Shown here piece by piece: positions 18,865 to 28,953 of a DNA stretch of 64,000 nt. The position numbers were made by a program, and so were the translations under genes. Origin of the DNA: Rhodoferax sp. (GTDB taxonomy: Bacteria; Pseudomonadota; Gammaproteobacteria; Burkholderiales; Burkholderiaceae_C); assembly GCF_025356155.1 (NCBI RefSeq), contig NZ_JANXUQ010000064.1, positions 1 through 64,000 of the forward strand. The letters run 5' to 3'. The notes under the pieces were generated by a model. That model did not search any database, had not been told where the DNA came from, and saw only the letters and a program-made list of their open reading frames with translations. How positions within the stretch are numbered: the first letter of the stretch is position 1; the number at the start of each line of letters is the position of its first letter.

Positions 18865-19866
18865 CTATAAAAAGCGCAACACGTCGTCGGGCGCAATATC
18901 CACCAAGCAACGCGTGTGCCCGAGCGGGCATTCCCGCTTGAAGCAAGGCGCGCAATCCAGCGCGGGCACATAGCCCGGGTCATTCTTCAGCCAAATCACA
19001 TGGGCCTGCGGGCTCAATGGGGGCGTGTGCAGCGGGCTCGACGACCCAAACAGGGCGACCTGGGGCACGCCAAATGCAGCGGCCACATGCATCAACCCCG
19101 AATCGTTGCTGACCATGGCTTTGGCTGCGGCTATGGCGGCCAGTGCGTGGTCCAGCGAGGTGCGCCCGGACCAGTCCAGGCATTGACCGGGTTGTGCGGT
19201 GTTGACCGCGCGGGCGATCTCCGCGCACAGCGCAGATTCCTTGGCCGAACCCAGCAACACAACCGGTAAGCCCAGTTGCTCGGCCAATACCGCAAAGTGT
19301 CGGGCGGGCCAGCGTTTGGCCGGGCCGTACTCGGCACCGGGAGCGAACACGTAGTAGCCCTGGCGCTGCAAACGCATACCCGCCAGTGCCGCATCGACCT
19401 TGACGGCGTCAAGCTGCAATTGGGGGCGATCATCGGCAATGCCGGTCTCGCCGCTGAGCGCGGAATAGAACGCTACCATGGGCGGACGCGAACCATCGGG
19501 TGGATTGGGCAGGCGCTGGTTCAACACCAAAAGACGGGATTCTCCGTGGTAGCCCACGCGCTTTTTGATACCCGCCCACCACGGTAATAAAGCGCTCTTC
19601 AGCGAATTGGGGCAGACGTAGGCCGCATCAAAGTGACCGCGCAACTGGCGTGCCAGGTTACGCCGCGCACCCCACTGCAAACCGCCATGCGCGAAGGGCA
19701 GCTCCAGCACGGCAGACACCTGCGGCATGGCGCGGTACACCGGTGCAACCCAGGGCAGTGCGCCTACCGTCAGCGTCTCGCCGCGTACATGCAGGCGCCT
19801 CAGCAAGGGCTCGGTCATCACCGCATCACCAATCCATTGCGGGGCTATGACCAACGACCGTGTCAT
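18865..19866 (-). CDS. waaF: Lipopolysaccharide heptosyltransferase II
   Basis: SLVIAPQWIGDAVMTEPLLRRL; MVSNDSGLMHVAAAFGVPQVALFGSSSPLHTPPLS. Confidence 0.88.
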   Translation of the reverse strand: MTRSLVIAPQWIGDAVMTEPLLRRLHVRGETLTVGALPWVAPVYRAMPQVSAVLELPFAHGGLQWGARRNLARQLRGHFDAAYVCPNSLKSALLPWWAGIKKRVGYHGESRLLVLNQRLPNPPDGSRPPMVAFYSALSGETGIADDRPQLQLDAVKVDAALAGMRLQRQGYYVFAPGAEYGPAKRWPARHFAVLAEQLGLPVVLLGSAKESALCAEIARAVNTAQPGQCLDWSGRTSLDHALAAIAAAKAMVSNDSGLMHVAAAFGVPQVALFGSSSPLHTPPLSPQAHVIWLKNDPGYVPALDCAPCFKRECPLGHTRCLVDIAPDDVLRFL

Positions 19867-19878
19867 CCGGGTCCTAGG

Positions 19879-20085
19879 TCAGTGGCCACCAGCAAAGTGT
19901 TCCCCCGCCTTCAGGCGGTAGACAGTGCTGCAATACGGGCACTTGGCTTCGCCCGAGTGGCCCACGTCCAGGTAGACCTTGGGGTGCGTGTCCCAGGTTT
20001 TCATCTGCGCCAGCGGGCTGGGGCAAAACACACCGCCCTGGTGGTTCAGGTCTTTGGCGAGCAGTTCAACGGTAGCGGATTTCAT
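19879..20085 (-). CDS. Zinc-finger domain-containing protein (COG4391-like)
   Basis: 68 aa; AKCPYCSTVYRLK with upstream CPS and DTHPKVYLDV; directly downstream of ilvE. Confidence 0.8.
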   Translation of the reverse strand: MKSATVELLAKDLNHQGGVFCPSPLAQMKTWDTHPKVYLDVGHSGEAKCPYCSTVYRLKAGEHFAGGH

Positions 20086-21038
20086 GACGAGACCTTTGTG
20101 AGCCAGTGGGCGTATTTGGGATTGCGGCCGTTGACGATGTCAAAGAACGCGGTCTGGATTTTCTCGGTGATGGGGCCGCGCGAGCCCACGTAATCGCCCT
20201 TGCCCAACTCGATGCGGTCCAGCTCGCGGATGGGCGTCACTTCGGCGGCGGTGCCGGTGAAGAAGGCCTCGTCGCAGATGTAGACCTCGTCGCGGGTAAT
20301 GCGCTTTTGCACCAGCTCCAGACCCAGGTCCTGGCAGATGTGCATCACGGTATTGCGGGTGATGCCGTTCAAGGCACCGGCCGACAGATCGGGCGTGTAG
20401 ACCACGCCGTTCTTGACCACAAACAGGTTCTCGCCGGCGCCTTCGGACACAAAACCATTGGCGTCCAGCAGCATGGCTTCGTCGTAGCCGTCATCGGTGG
20501 CTTCCATATTGGCAAGGATGGAGTTCGTATAGTTGCTGACTGCCTTGGCCTGCGTCATCGTGATGTTGACGTGGTGGCGGGTGTAGCTGGAGATCTTGAC
20601 GCGGATACCGCGCTTCATGCCTTCCTCACCCAGATACGCACCCCAGGGCCAGGCCGCAACCATTAGGTGGATGGTGTTGCCCTTAAAACTCACGCCCAGC
20701 TTCTTGTCGCCGATCCATGTCAGCGGGCGCAGGTAGCCGGATTCGAGCTTGTTTTCGCGGATCACCGCGCACTGCGCTTCGTTAACCTGTGCCTGGGTAA
20801 ACGGAATCTTCATACGCAAGATCTTGGCGCTGTTGAACAGGCGTTCCGTGTGCTCTTCCAGGCGGAATATGGCCGTGCCGCCTTCACCCTTGTAGGCGCG
20901 CACGCCTTCAAAAGCGCCGCAGCCGTAGTGCAGCGTGTGGCTCAGCACGTGGATCTTGGCATCGCGCCACTCGACCATCTGGCCATCCATCCAGATTTTT
21001 CCGTCGCGGTCGGACATTGAAGGGGGTTGCAGGCTCAT
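20082..21038 (-). CDS. ilvE: Branched-chain amino acid aminotransferase
   Basis: IWMDGQMVEWRDAKIHVLSHTLHYGCGAFEGVRAY; YICDEAFFTGTAAEVTPIRELD. Confidence 0.92.
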   Translation of the reverse strand: MSLQPPSMSDRDGKIWMDGQMVEWRDAKIHVLSHTLHYGCGAFEGVRAYKGEGGTAIFRLEEHTERLFNSAKILRMKIPFTQAQVNEAQCAVIRENKLESGYLRPLTWIGDKKLGVSFKGNTIHLMVAAWPWGAYLGEEGMKRGIRVKISSYTRHHVNITMTQAKAVSNYTNSILANMEATDDGYDEAMLLDANGFVSEGAGENLFVVKNGVVYTPDLSAGALNGITRNTVMHICQDLGLELVQKRITRDEVYICDEAFFTGTAAEVTPIRELDRIELGKGDYVGSRGPITEKIQTAFFDIVNGRNPKYAHWLTKVSS

Positions 21039-21128
21039 GGCGGGTTTCCTTGGGATCGTGGAATCAGAGAAACCCTGATTTTACGACCGGGGTGGCCACT
21101 AAACCAAGCCTCACCAATGGCATGAGGC

Positions 21129-21542
21129 TCATGGCCGCAGCAATTCCCAATCGACCAGCTTGCCGTGTGTAAAGTTGCAGCGCACCATGGCCTGGGAGGC
21201 GTCGGTCCACTGGTATTGAATAAGCTCGGCATCTGGCCCGCTCAGCGCCTGACCCAAGGCCCGTGTCAATGCCAATACCTTCAGCAGCGGCATGCCCCGC
21301 TCCAGGCGTGCGTGCAACATCACCGCGCTTGCGACGGAGCCTACCGGATTCTGCGCGGTGCGCCGCAAGACCACCAGCACGCGGCTCATGTGCAGCAGTG
21401 CCCACATCACCAAAGCACCTCCCGCAAGAGCCAAACCCGCCCAGCCATACGTGCTGTAGCCCAAAAAGCCCAGGGCCAGCAGCGCCAGCAGCGCCAACGA
21501 ACGGGTCAGTAAAGGCCTGTTGCGCGACAGGAGTATTGGCAT
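21129..21542 (-). CDS. Hypothetical membrane protein
   Basis: 137 aa with two predicted TM segments; same strand and 3 nt downstream of radA. Confidence 0.6.
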   Translation of the reverse strand: MPILLSRNRPLLTRSLALLALLALGFLGYSTYGWAGLALAGGALVMWALLHMSRVLVVLRRTAQNPVGSVASAVMLHARLERGMPLLKVLALTRALGQALSGPDAELIQYQWTDASQAMVRCNFTHGKLVDWELLRP

Positions 21543-21545
21543 GGC

Positions 21546-22937
21546 TTAACCCATCCCCCGCACGATTTCCATGGCCTGCTCCACGCGGTCCACGGCGTGG
21601 ATGGTCAAGCCCTCAAATTCCTTGCTGTTGGACTTCTTGGGTGCATTGGCCTTGGGTACTATGGCTACTGTAAAGCCCAGCTTGGCGGCCTCCTTCAAAC
21701 GCTCCTGGCCACGCGGCGCGGGGCGCACTTCACCGGCCAACCCCACCTCGCCAAAGGCGAAGAAACCTTTGGGCAGCGGCTTGCCGCGCAGGCTGGAGGT
21801 GATGGCCAGCAGCACCGCCAAATCGGCGGCGGGCTCGCTGATGCGCACCCCACCCACCGCATTGACAAAAACGTCCTGGTCCATGCAGGCCACACCGGCA
21901 TGGCGGTGTAGCACGGCCAGCAGCATGGCCAGTCGGTCACGGTCCAGGCCTACGCTCAGGCGCCGGGGTGACGGCCCGCCGCTGTCCACCAGCGCTTGTA
22001 TCTCGACGAGCAGGGGCCGTGTGCCTTCCAATGTGACCATCACGCAACTACCCGGCACCGGCTCATCGTGCTGGCTCAGAAAAATCGCGCTGGGGTTGCT
22101 GACGCCCTTCAAGCCTTTCTCGGTCATCGCAAACACGCCTATCTCATTCACCGCACCGAAGCGGTTTTTGATGGCGCGCACCAGGCGAAAGCTGCTGTGT
22201 GTTTCGCCCTCAAAGTACAGCACGGTGTCGACCATGTGCTCCAGCACGCGCGGCCCGGCCAGCGCACCCTCCTTGGTGACGTGGCCGACCAGCACGATAG
22301 CCGTGCCGCTGGACTTGGCGCAGCGCGTCAGGTGCGCCGCACATTCCCGCACCTGGGCCACCGAGCCCGGGGCCGACGTGAGCTGGTCCGAATAGACCGT
22401 CTGAATGGAATCGATGACCGCTACATCGGGCTGCAGTGCATCGATGGTGGCCAGAATCTTGTCCAGCTGGATTTCGGCCAGCACCTTGACCTGCGAGCCA
22501 TGCAACCCGAGGCGGCGCGAGCGCAAGGCGACTTGGGCGCCACTTTCTTCACCGGTCACATACAAGGTGGATTGGCCGCTACGCTGCAAGGAATCAAGCG
22601 CCTGCAGCAGCAGCGTGGATTTGCCAATGCCGGGGTCGCCGCCTATCAATACCACCGCACCTTCCACCATGCCGCCGCCCAGCACGCGGTCCAGCTCTTC
22701 CTGCCCAGTGGGCGTGCGTTGCACATCGGTGGCGTCAATGTCGGCCAGCACAGCCACCTCAGCGGTCTTGGCCAGCGACTGGAACTGCGAGGTGTAGCGG
22801 TTTTTGGTGGGTGTGGAAGACTCGGCTACCGACTCAATCAGCGTGTTCCAGGCGGCGCAACTGGGGCATTTGCCCAGCCACTTAGGCGCGGTGCCGCCGC
22901 ATTCGGTACAGGTGTAAACGGTTTTCTCTTTGGCCAT
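21546..22937 (-). CDS. radA: DNA repair protein RadA
   Basis: YTCTECGGTAPKWLGKCPSCAAWNTL zinc finger; LIGGDPGIGKSTLLLQ Walker A; KNRFGAVNEIGVFAM. Confidence 0.95.
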   Translation of the reverse strand: MAKEKTVYTCTECGGTAPKWLGKCPSCAAWNTLIESVAESSTPTKNRYTSQFQSLAKTAEVAVLADIDATDVQRTPTGQEELDRVLGGGMVEGAVVLIGGDPGIGKSTLLLQALDSLQRSGQSTLYVTGEESGAQVALRSRRLGLHGSQVKVLAEIQLDKILATIDALQPDVAVIDSIQTVYSDQLTSAPGSVAQVRECAAHLTRCAKSSGTAIVLVGHVTKEGALAGPRVLEHMVDTVLYFEGETHSSFRLVRAIKNRFGAVNEIGVFAMTEKGLKGVSNPSAIFLSQHDEPVPGSCVMVTLEGTRPLLVEIQALVDSGGPSPRRLSVGLDRDRLAMLLAVLHRHAGVACMDQDVFVNAVGGVRISEPAADLAVLLAITSSLRGKPLPKGFFAFGEVGLAGEVRPAPRGQERLKEAAKLGFTVAIVPKANAPKKSNSKEFEGLTIHAVDRVEQAMEIVRGMG

Positions 22938-22959
22938 GCCACCATAATACTGTATAAAA

Positions 22960-24171
22960 CTACAGACTCTTGATGCCGACTCTGGCTTTGCGGACTTTCT
23001 CGACGCTCAACGTCACGCGCACGTTCTCCACCGCCACGGCGGATGCAATGGTGGTGGCCGGTGTCGTGGTTTCCTTGCACATGTGTTTGCCCAGCGCCAC
23101 GCCGTCCTTGTCCAGAATGGGAATCACCCAAGGTGTATTGGCCCGCTCGCCGCGCTGTACCGATAGCGCGGTTTCGCCATTGGCCAGCTTCACATAGGTG
23201 CCGGGCGGGTAAAAGCCTGCGGCCTGGGCCATGGCCGACGCAATGCCCTGCGCCGCGCCCTCGGCGCCCATGACCATGGACTTGACGGCCTTGACCGGCG
23301 ACAGTGACACCCGTGTCTTGCGCGCAGCCATCTTGGCCACAAAACTGTCTGCCATGGCCAGCACCTGCCGCGCCGTGGCGGTGCTGGCCATGCCTTCGGC
23401 TGCATTGGGCTCGTGGTGCCAGCGTACGATGTCCAGCACCTCCACGTCTTCAATACCAAAGCTTTGCAGGATGGCCACGCTCTTCTGCGGGTGCTCCTGT
23501 ATGAGCGTGCGTTGCCAGTCGGTGGGCGGAGTGTTCTGGCGGGCCAGGCTGTCCTGGTCGCGCGCCATTCCAATGTTCATCAGCAGGGCTGCGGTCACCA
23601 AGGCCTGGCGTTGCGGCTCAGGAACGGTCAGTTTAATGGCCGTCATATGGCAGACCACCGCACACAGCAGGGCGTGGCTGGCGCAGTAGCCCTGGCTGGT
23701 ATCGGCCAGCGCCTGGAACAGGCAAAACAGGCTGTCGTCCGGGTCGGTCTGCAGCAGGTGTAAGGCCTTTTTCTCGATACCCACCAGCCGCTCCAGCGGG
23801 CTGACGGCCAGTCCGCCCTGGTACAGAATGCCGCGCAACACCTCTTGCAAATCCTGCCACCCGCCGTTGAGCTGCTCACCCACCACGTAGTCGCTGGCGC
23901 GGATCTCGCTGGGCATGGGCGCCTTGCTGATCGCCTGCACGTCGGCGCCGGCGGTCAGCATCCCATGCACCATGCGCTCGTAGCTGCGTTGCCACGCCTG
24001 CGCATCGGCCGGGGTGCTGGATGCGTTGTGGGCGTGCAATTTCTCACGGTGGTCCTCAGATGTCACAGGCTGCCCTTTGCGCAGCAGCAACTGTCCGCTC
24101 GCGCTCCATATATCCACCGGCAATGGCTTGCCAACTTCCAGCAGGGCCACCGGAATGGGCACGTATTTCAT
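22960..24171 (-). CDS. HD-GYP-like domain protein with degenerate HD and GYP motifs
   Basis: Start [22 protein letters not shown] at 24171; HD-GYP scaffold [14 protein letters not shown]...[63 protein letters not shown] with HD replaced by MN and no GYP. Confidence 0.7.
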   Translation of the reverse strand: MKYVPIPVALLEVGKPLPVDIWSASGQLLLRKGQPVTSEDHREKLHAHNASSTPADAQAWQRSYERMVHGMLTAGADVQAISKAPMPSEIRASDYVVGEQLNGGWQDLQEVLRGILYQGGLAVSPLERLVGIEKKALHLLQTDPDDSLFCLFQALADTSQGYCASHALLCAVVCHMTAIKLTVPEPQRQALVTAALLMNIGMARDQDSLARQNTPPTDWQRTLIQEHPQKSVAILQSFGIEDVEVLDIVRWHHEPNAAEGMASTATARQVLAMADSFVAKMAARKTRVSLSPVKAVKSMVMGAEGAAQGIASAMAQAAGFYPPGTYVKLANGETALSVQRGERANTPWVIPILDKDGVALGKHMCKETTTPATTIASAVAVENVRVTLSVEKVRKARVGIKSL

Positions 24172-25292
24172 GCCGCCACCTCGACCGGTACGCGCTGCGC
24201 CAGCCCACACATCAACTCGTAGCCCACGGTCTGGGCGCACGCCGCTACCTCGTCGATGGGCAGCACCGTACCGTTGATGGCCGTGCCCCACAGCGTGACC
24301 ACGCTGCCGGTGCCCGCTTGTGGCACCGGCGTCAGGTCCACGGTGATCATGTCCATGCTGACCCGCCCCACAGTGCGGGTGCGTACACCGTCCACCAGCA
24401 CCGGTGTGCCAGTGGGGCAGATGCGCGGATAGCCGTCCGCGTAACCGCAGGCGACCACACCTATGCGCATGTCGTCCTGCGCCACAAAGCTTGAGCCATA
24501 TCCGACGCTAGCCCTCGCAGATACTGCCTGTTCAGCTATGATTTTTGCAGCAAGCGTCATCGTGGGCTGCAAGCCCCAGTGCGCGGCGCTGTGTTCGGGG
24601 AAGTCGGGTGCGCTGCCATACATGGCAATGCCGGGGCGCACCCAGTCGGACACCACATAGTGATCGGGCTGCGCCACAGCCTGCACCGGATCCACCATGT
24701 GGCGCAGTGTGGCGGCACTGTTGCTCAGGCTGCGCTCACCGGGAAGATCGCGCGTGGCGCGGGCGAAGACGGCCATTTGCTCGGCTACGCCTTTGGGGCC
24801 GTCGGCATCGCTGAAGTGGGTCATCAGCGAGATCTCGTCCACCTGGGGCAGGGCGTTCAGTCGGGCCCAGGCCGAGCGGTAGCGCTCGGGCGCAAAGCCC
24901 AGGCGGTTCATGCCCGTATTCATCTTGAGAAATACGCGCTGCGGCACATTCGTCTTGTGCGCAGCCAGCATGTCGATCTGGGCCTCGCAGTGCACCGTGT
25001 GCCACAGGTCCAGCCGCGAGCAAAGCTCCAGGTCGCGCAGCTCAAACGCGCCTTCCAGCAGCAAGATGGGGCCACGCCAGCCCAGGTCGCGCACACGCTG
25101 GGCCTCATTGAAATCCAGCAGCGCAAAGCCATCCGCGCCGCGCATGCCCTCGAAGGCGCGCTCAATGCCGTGGCCATAGGCATTTGCCTTGACGACGGCC
25201 CAGACCCGGGCATCAGGCGCCGCGCCGCGCAGGCGCTCCAAGTTGTTGCGAAAGGCCTGCGTGTGGATGGTGGCGATTATGGGACGGGGCAT
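24168..25292 (-). CDS. alr: Alanine racemase
   Basis: [38 protein letters not shown]-lysine region; [14 protein letters not shown]. Confidence 0.93.
   Translation of the reverse strand: MPRPIIATIHTQAFRNNLERLRGAAPDARVWAVVKANAYGHGIERAFEGMRGADGFALLDFNEAQRVRDLGWRGPILLLEGAFELRDLELCSRLDLWHTVHCEAQIDMLAAHKTNVPQRVFLKMNTGMNRLGFAPERYRSAWARLNALPQVDEISLMTHFSDADGPKGVAEQMAVFARATRDLPGERSLSNSAATLRHMVDPVQAVAQPDHYVVSDWVRPGIAMYGSAPDFPEHSAAHWGLQPTMTLAAKIIAEQAVSARASVGYGSSFVAQDDMRIGVVACGYADGYPRICPTGTPVLVDGVRTRTVGRVSMDMITVDLTPVPQAGTGSVVTLWGTAINGTVLPIDEVAACAQTVGYELMCGLAQRVPVEVAA
24504..24552 (+). repeat. Repeat family A, copy 5, inside alr
   Basis: gacgctagccctcgcagatactgcctgttcagctatgatttttgcagc. Confidence 0.55.
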
Positions 25293-25431
25293 GGCAAGAC
25301 CTTGGGAACTTCGGTATGTCGGTGGTTTGCCCAGATTCTGACACCCCCGGGCGTGCTATAACCACGACACGTTTGGAGACCCCCACAATAAACCCACGCA
25401 CCAACCCTCTTGGTGCGCGCACACCCCACGC

Positions 25432-26715
25432 ATGAAACGCGGCTTTTTTACCATCATGTCGGCGCAGTTTCTTAGCTCGCTGGCAGACAACGCGCTGTTC
25501 GTGGGGGCCGTGCAATTGCTGCGCTCCAGCGGCGCCGCCGAGTGGCAACAGGCCGCGCTGATCCCCATGTTTGCGCTGTTCTATGTGTTGTTGGCCCCGT
25601 TTGTCGGCGCATTTGCCGATGCCCTGCCCAAGGGCCGGGTCATGCTCTACAGCAACTCCATCAAAATCGTCGGCTGCATCATGATGCTTTTTGGTACCCA
25701 CCCGCTGCTGTCGTATGCCATTGTGGGGCTGGGCGCTGCGGCCTATTCACCAGCCAAATACGGCATCCTGACCGAGTTGCTGCCGTCGTCGCAGTTGGTC
25801 AAGGCCAATGGCTGGATTGAGGGGCTGACCATTGCCTCCATCATCCTGGGTGTTTTGCTGGGTGGGCAATTGGTGGGTAAATCGGTGTCGACCTATTTGC
25901 TGTCGATGGATTTGCCGCTGGTTGATACGGGCATTGCAACCCCACCTGAGGCGGCTATTAGCGTGCTGATCCTGGTCTACATCCTGGCCGCTTGGTTCAA
26001 CACCCGTATCCCCGAAACCGGTGTACCCATGCGTGCGCTGCCCAATCACCTGATCAGCCTGCTGCCCGATTTCTGGACCTGCAACTTGCGACTGTGGCGC
26101 GACCGCCTGGGCCAGATCTCGCTGGCCACCACCACGCTGTTCTGGGGCGTCAGCGGTAACCTCAAGTACATCGTGCTGGCCTGGGCCGCTGCCGTGCTGG
26201 GCTTTACGGTGACGCAGGCTTCGGCGCTGGTTGGTGTGGTGGCCATAGGCACCGCCGTGGGCGCGGTGGCTGCTTCGATGCGCATGCGGCTAGACCAGGC
26301 CACTTTGGTTTTGCCGCTGGGCATTGCGATGGGGGTGCTGGTGATACTGCTCAACATCATCACCAATGTCTGGGTTGCCGCACCTTTTCTGATTTTGCTC
26401 GGTGGCCTGGGCGGCTTTCTGGTGGTGCCCATGAATGCGCTGTTGCAGCACCGTGGTCATAACCTGATGGGCGCAGGTCGCTCCATTGCGGTACAAAATT
26501 TCAACGAGCAGGCCTGCATCCTGGGCTTGGGCGCGTTTTACAGCCTGTCCACCGGCATGGGCCTGTCGGCCTTCGGCGCCATCACCGTCTTTGGCGTGGT
26601 GGTGGCCGGCTTCATGTGGCTGATTAAACGCTGGCACGCACGCAACTGCCGCGAGCACGCCACCGAGGTTGACCACCTGCTGGAAATAGCCCGCCACGAC
26701 AACATGCATGGCTAG
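25432..26715 (+). CDS. lplT: Lysophospholipid transporter
   Basis: MKRGFFTIMSAQFLSSLADNALFVGAVQLL ... MFALFYVLLAPFVGAFADALPKGRVM; MFS-type TM pattern. Confidence 0.9.
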   Translation: MKRGFFTIMSAQFLSSLADNALFVGAVQLLRSSGAAEWQQAALIPMFALFYVLLAPFVGAFADALPKGRVMLYSNSIKIVGCIMMLFGTHPLLSYAIVGLGAAAYSPAKYGILTELLPSSQLVKANGWIEGLTIASIILGVLLGGQLVGKSVSTYLLSMDLPLVDTGIATPPEAAISVLILVYILAAWFNTRIPETGVPMRALPNHLISLLPDFWTCNLRLWRDRLGQISLATTTLFWGVSGNLKYIVLAWAAAVLGFTVTQASALVGVVAIGTAVGAVAASMRMRLDQATLVLPLGIAMGVLVILLNIITNVWVAAPFLILLGGLGGFLVVPMNALLQHRGHNLMGAGRSIAVQNFNEQACILGLGAFYSLSTGMGLSAFGAITVFGVVVAGFMWLIKRWHARNCREHATEVDHLLEIARHDNMHG

Positions 26716-26720
26716 GGCTA

Positions 26721-26825
26721 TGGCCCCCACGCTCCGCCGCTGGGCGGCCTGGCGGCAAAACCTTGCCCCCACGTTCGCCTGATGCGTGTGGCGTTCTGCC
26801 TCCCGAGGGGGTGCGGTTCACCTTG
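26721..26825 (-). repeat. Repeat family B, degenerate reverse copy 5
   Basis: ggcccccacgctccgccgctgggcgg...ctgcctcccgagggggtgcggttcaccttggg. Confidence 0.5.
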
Positions 26826-27023
26826 GGATCGGCCCTGCGCTGAAACCATGTTCGCGCGCGTGCCACCGAACGCGCTGGCTTGGGGCGTTTCCTGGCGGCC
26901 GTTTCGGCAACTGCAAGGCCTGGGCGTGCACCCGATGTGGGCTTCAACTGGGAGGTCACCGTGGGTGATGTGGTGCGCGTCGTGCTGCTGGGCGGCGTCT
27001 TGATTTTGCTGGCGGCGCCGCTG

Positions 27024-28421
27024 TCAGCGTTGCCCTTCGGAGGGCACGACAGCCCCTCTCGCCCGTGAGTAGCCCGCTACGGTTTCGGTGATCAACGGCT
27101 CCACCCACTCCACCCGGTCGCGCCCCTGTTTCTTGGCCACATAGAGGGCCTGATCGGCGGCGGCATACAGTGCCTCCAGCGACGCGCGCTGCCGTGGCTC
27201 CAAACCTGACAGACCAAAGCTGGCGGTGATGGGCACGGACCGCTCGGTCAACTGCAGGGGGCGTTCGCGTAGGGTCACGCGCAGTTTCTCGGCCAGGGCC
27301 ATGGCGCCAGCACGCGGCGTGTCGGGCATCAGGACGATGAATTCCTCGCCCCCCATGCGGGCCACGATATCGGTGGCCCGCACGCCGGCCAGCAGGCGGA
27401 CCGCGACCTGTTGCAGTACCTGGTCGCCTGTAGGGTGGCCGTATTGGTCGTTGACTTGCTTGAAGAAATCCAAGTCAACCATGACCAGGCAGATGTCGCA
27501 AGGCATGCGCACGGCGCGCCCCAGTTCTTGCTCGGCCAGTTGCATGAATTTGCGGCGGTTGTACAGCCCAGTCAGCGTGTCGCGTTCGGCCAGGGTCTCC
27601 AGTTCCTGCTGTTTGACCAATAGCGCTTCGTTGCTGAGTAACAGCTTGCGGCTGAGCAAGACGGTGCGCGCGTACTGGTGCCACATCATGACCGAGATCA
27701 ATTGCGCCATCAGCAAGGCTGCGATGGCCTGGATTTGAAAGCTGGCCAGTAACGTGGCATCGACGGCACTGCCGCGCAGGATGCTCCAGAACACCACAAA
27801 GGCGGACCCGAAAAGCAGTCCCGACCAGGCCGGGCGCATCAGCGACAGCACCGAGGTGCCCATGCAAATGACCAGAAAGGTGGCGATGCCGTTGCCAATG
27901 CGCACGTCCAGAATGGCCGCCGCCGCGCCAAAAGCCAGATACGCTGCGCACACCGCAATCTGCACCGCCAAGCCCGCGCGCCCCGCACCATCAGGCCTGC
28001 GGAGCAGGCGGTGCGCAAGTAACCCCAACACGAACAAGGCCGCAGAAAGACCGGCCTGCAAGCCGGTCAGCCCATCGGCCCAGGCCTGTAAATGGGCTTG
28101 CCCCTGGGGCGCGCGAAACAGGGCGAACCACACCGCTAGCACTGCATGCAAGGGCACGCCCAGCAGCACCAGCACGCGGATACGCCGCAGTGTGTCGAGG
28201 GTGGCAACCCCTTGCACCTGGTCGTATTCCCGCTTCAGGCGTTTGGCGCCTGCAAGCATGCGAAACCCAGCAGATTTTGATGTCACCCGACGCCCTTCTT
28301 TTTGTATTGCCAGGTTTGCATCCTGCGCACGGTACCACGCACCTGTTTGTCTCCAAGCTGCGAGAATCTTCACACCAATAGCACACCGGTGCAAGTGTTT
28401 TGCCGCGGTGCTAAGGTTCAC
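27024..28421 (-). CDS. GGDEF-domain diguanylate cyclase, membrane anchored (true start probably downstream)
   Basis: DTLTGLYNRRKFMQLAEQE, RATDIVARMGGEEFIVLMPDT; active-site GGEEF and RxxD I-site; several TM helices upstream. Confidence 0.9.
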   Translation of the reverse strand: MNLSTAAKHLHRCAIGVKILAAWRQTGAWYRAQDANLAIQKEGRRVTSKSAGFRMLAGAKRLKREYDQVQGVATLDTLRRIRVLVLLGVPLHAVLAVWFALFRAPQGQAHLQAWADGLTGLQAGLSAALFVLGLLAHRLLRRPDGAGRAGLAVQIAVCAAYLAFGAAAAILDVRIGNGIATFLVICMGTSVLSLMRPAWSGLLFGSAFVVFWSILRGSAVDATLLASFQIQAIAALLMAQLISVMMWHQYARTVLLSRKLLLSNEALLVKQQELETLAERDTLTGLYNRRKFMQLAEQELGRAVRMPCDICLVMVDLDFFKQVNDQYGHPTGDQVLQQVAVRLLAGVRATDIVARMGGEEFIVLMPDTPRAGAMALAEKLRVTLRERPLQLTERSVPITASFGLSGLEPRQRASLEALYAAADQALYVAKKQGRDRVEWVEPLITETVAGYSRARGAVVPSEGQR

Positions 28422-28452
28422 TCTCTTCCACCCTCACAATGTGCCACACACC

Positions 28453-28935
28453 ATGACCACTGTTTATGACTTCGATGCCCTGTCCATCAACGGCAAGTCA
28501 GTCCCCCTGATGCAATACCAGGGCAAGCCCATGCTGATCGTCAACACCGCCAGTGCCTGTGGCTTCACGCCGCAGTTCGCGGGGCTCGAAGATTTGCACA
28601 AGACCTATGCCGACAAGGGCCTGGTCGTGCTGGGATTTCCGTGCAACCAGTTTGGCGCGCAAGACAAGGGCAGCAACGACGAGATCGCCGAGTTCTGCCA
28701 ACTGAACTACGGTGTGAGCTTCCCGATGATGGCCAAGATCGATGTCAACGGTGGCGACGCCCACCCACTGTACAAATGGCTGTCCAGCGAAGCGCCGGGC
28801 CTATTGGGTACCAAGGCCATCAAGTGGAACTTCACCAAATTCCTGGTTGGCAAAGACGGCCAGGTGCTCAAGCGCTATGCGCCCACGGATACACCCAAGG
28901 GCATGGCCGACGATATTGAGGCCGCGCTGGCTTAA
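28453..28935 (+). CDS. Glutathione peroxidase
   Basis: MTTVYDFDALSINGKSVPLMQYQGKPMLIVNTASACGFTPQFAGLEDL; LGFPCNQFGAQDKGSNDEIAEFC; KWNFTKFLV. Start moved to ATG 28453. Confidence 0.92.
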   Translation: MTTVYDFDALSINGKSVPLMQYQGKPMLIVNTASACGFTPQFAGLEDLHKTYADKGLVVLGFPCNQFGAQDKGSNDEIAEFCQLNYGVSFPMMAKIDVNGGDAHPLYKWLSSEAPGLLGTKAIKWNFTKFLVGKDGQVLKRYAPTDTPKGMADDIEAALA

Positions 28936-28953
28936 CCCAGCTATTCAAACCGT

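Noticed and set aside
27754-28452. N-terminal extension of the glutathione peroxidase ORF
   Set aside because: Overlaps the diguanylate cyclase antisense; the peroxidase homology starts at 28453.
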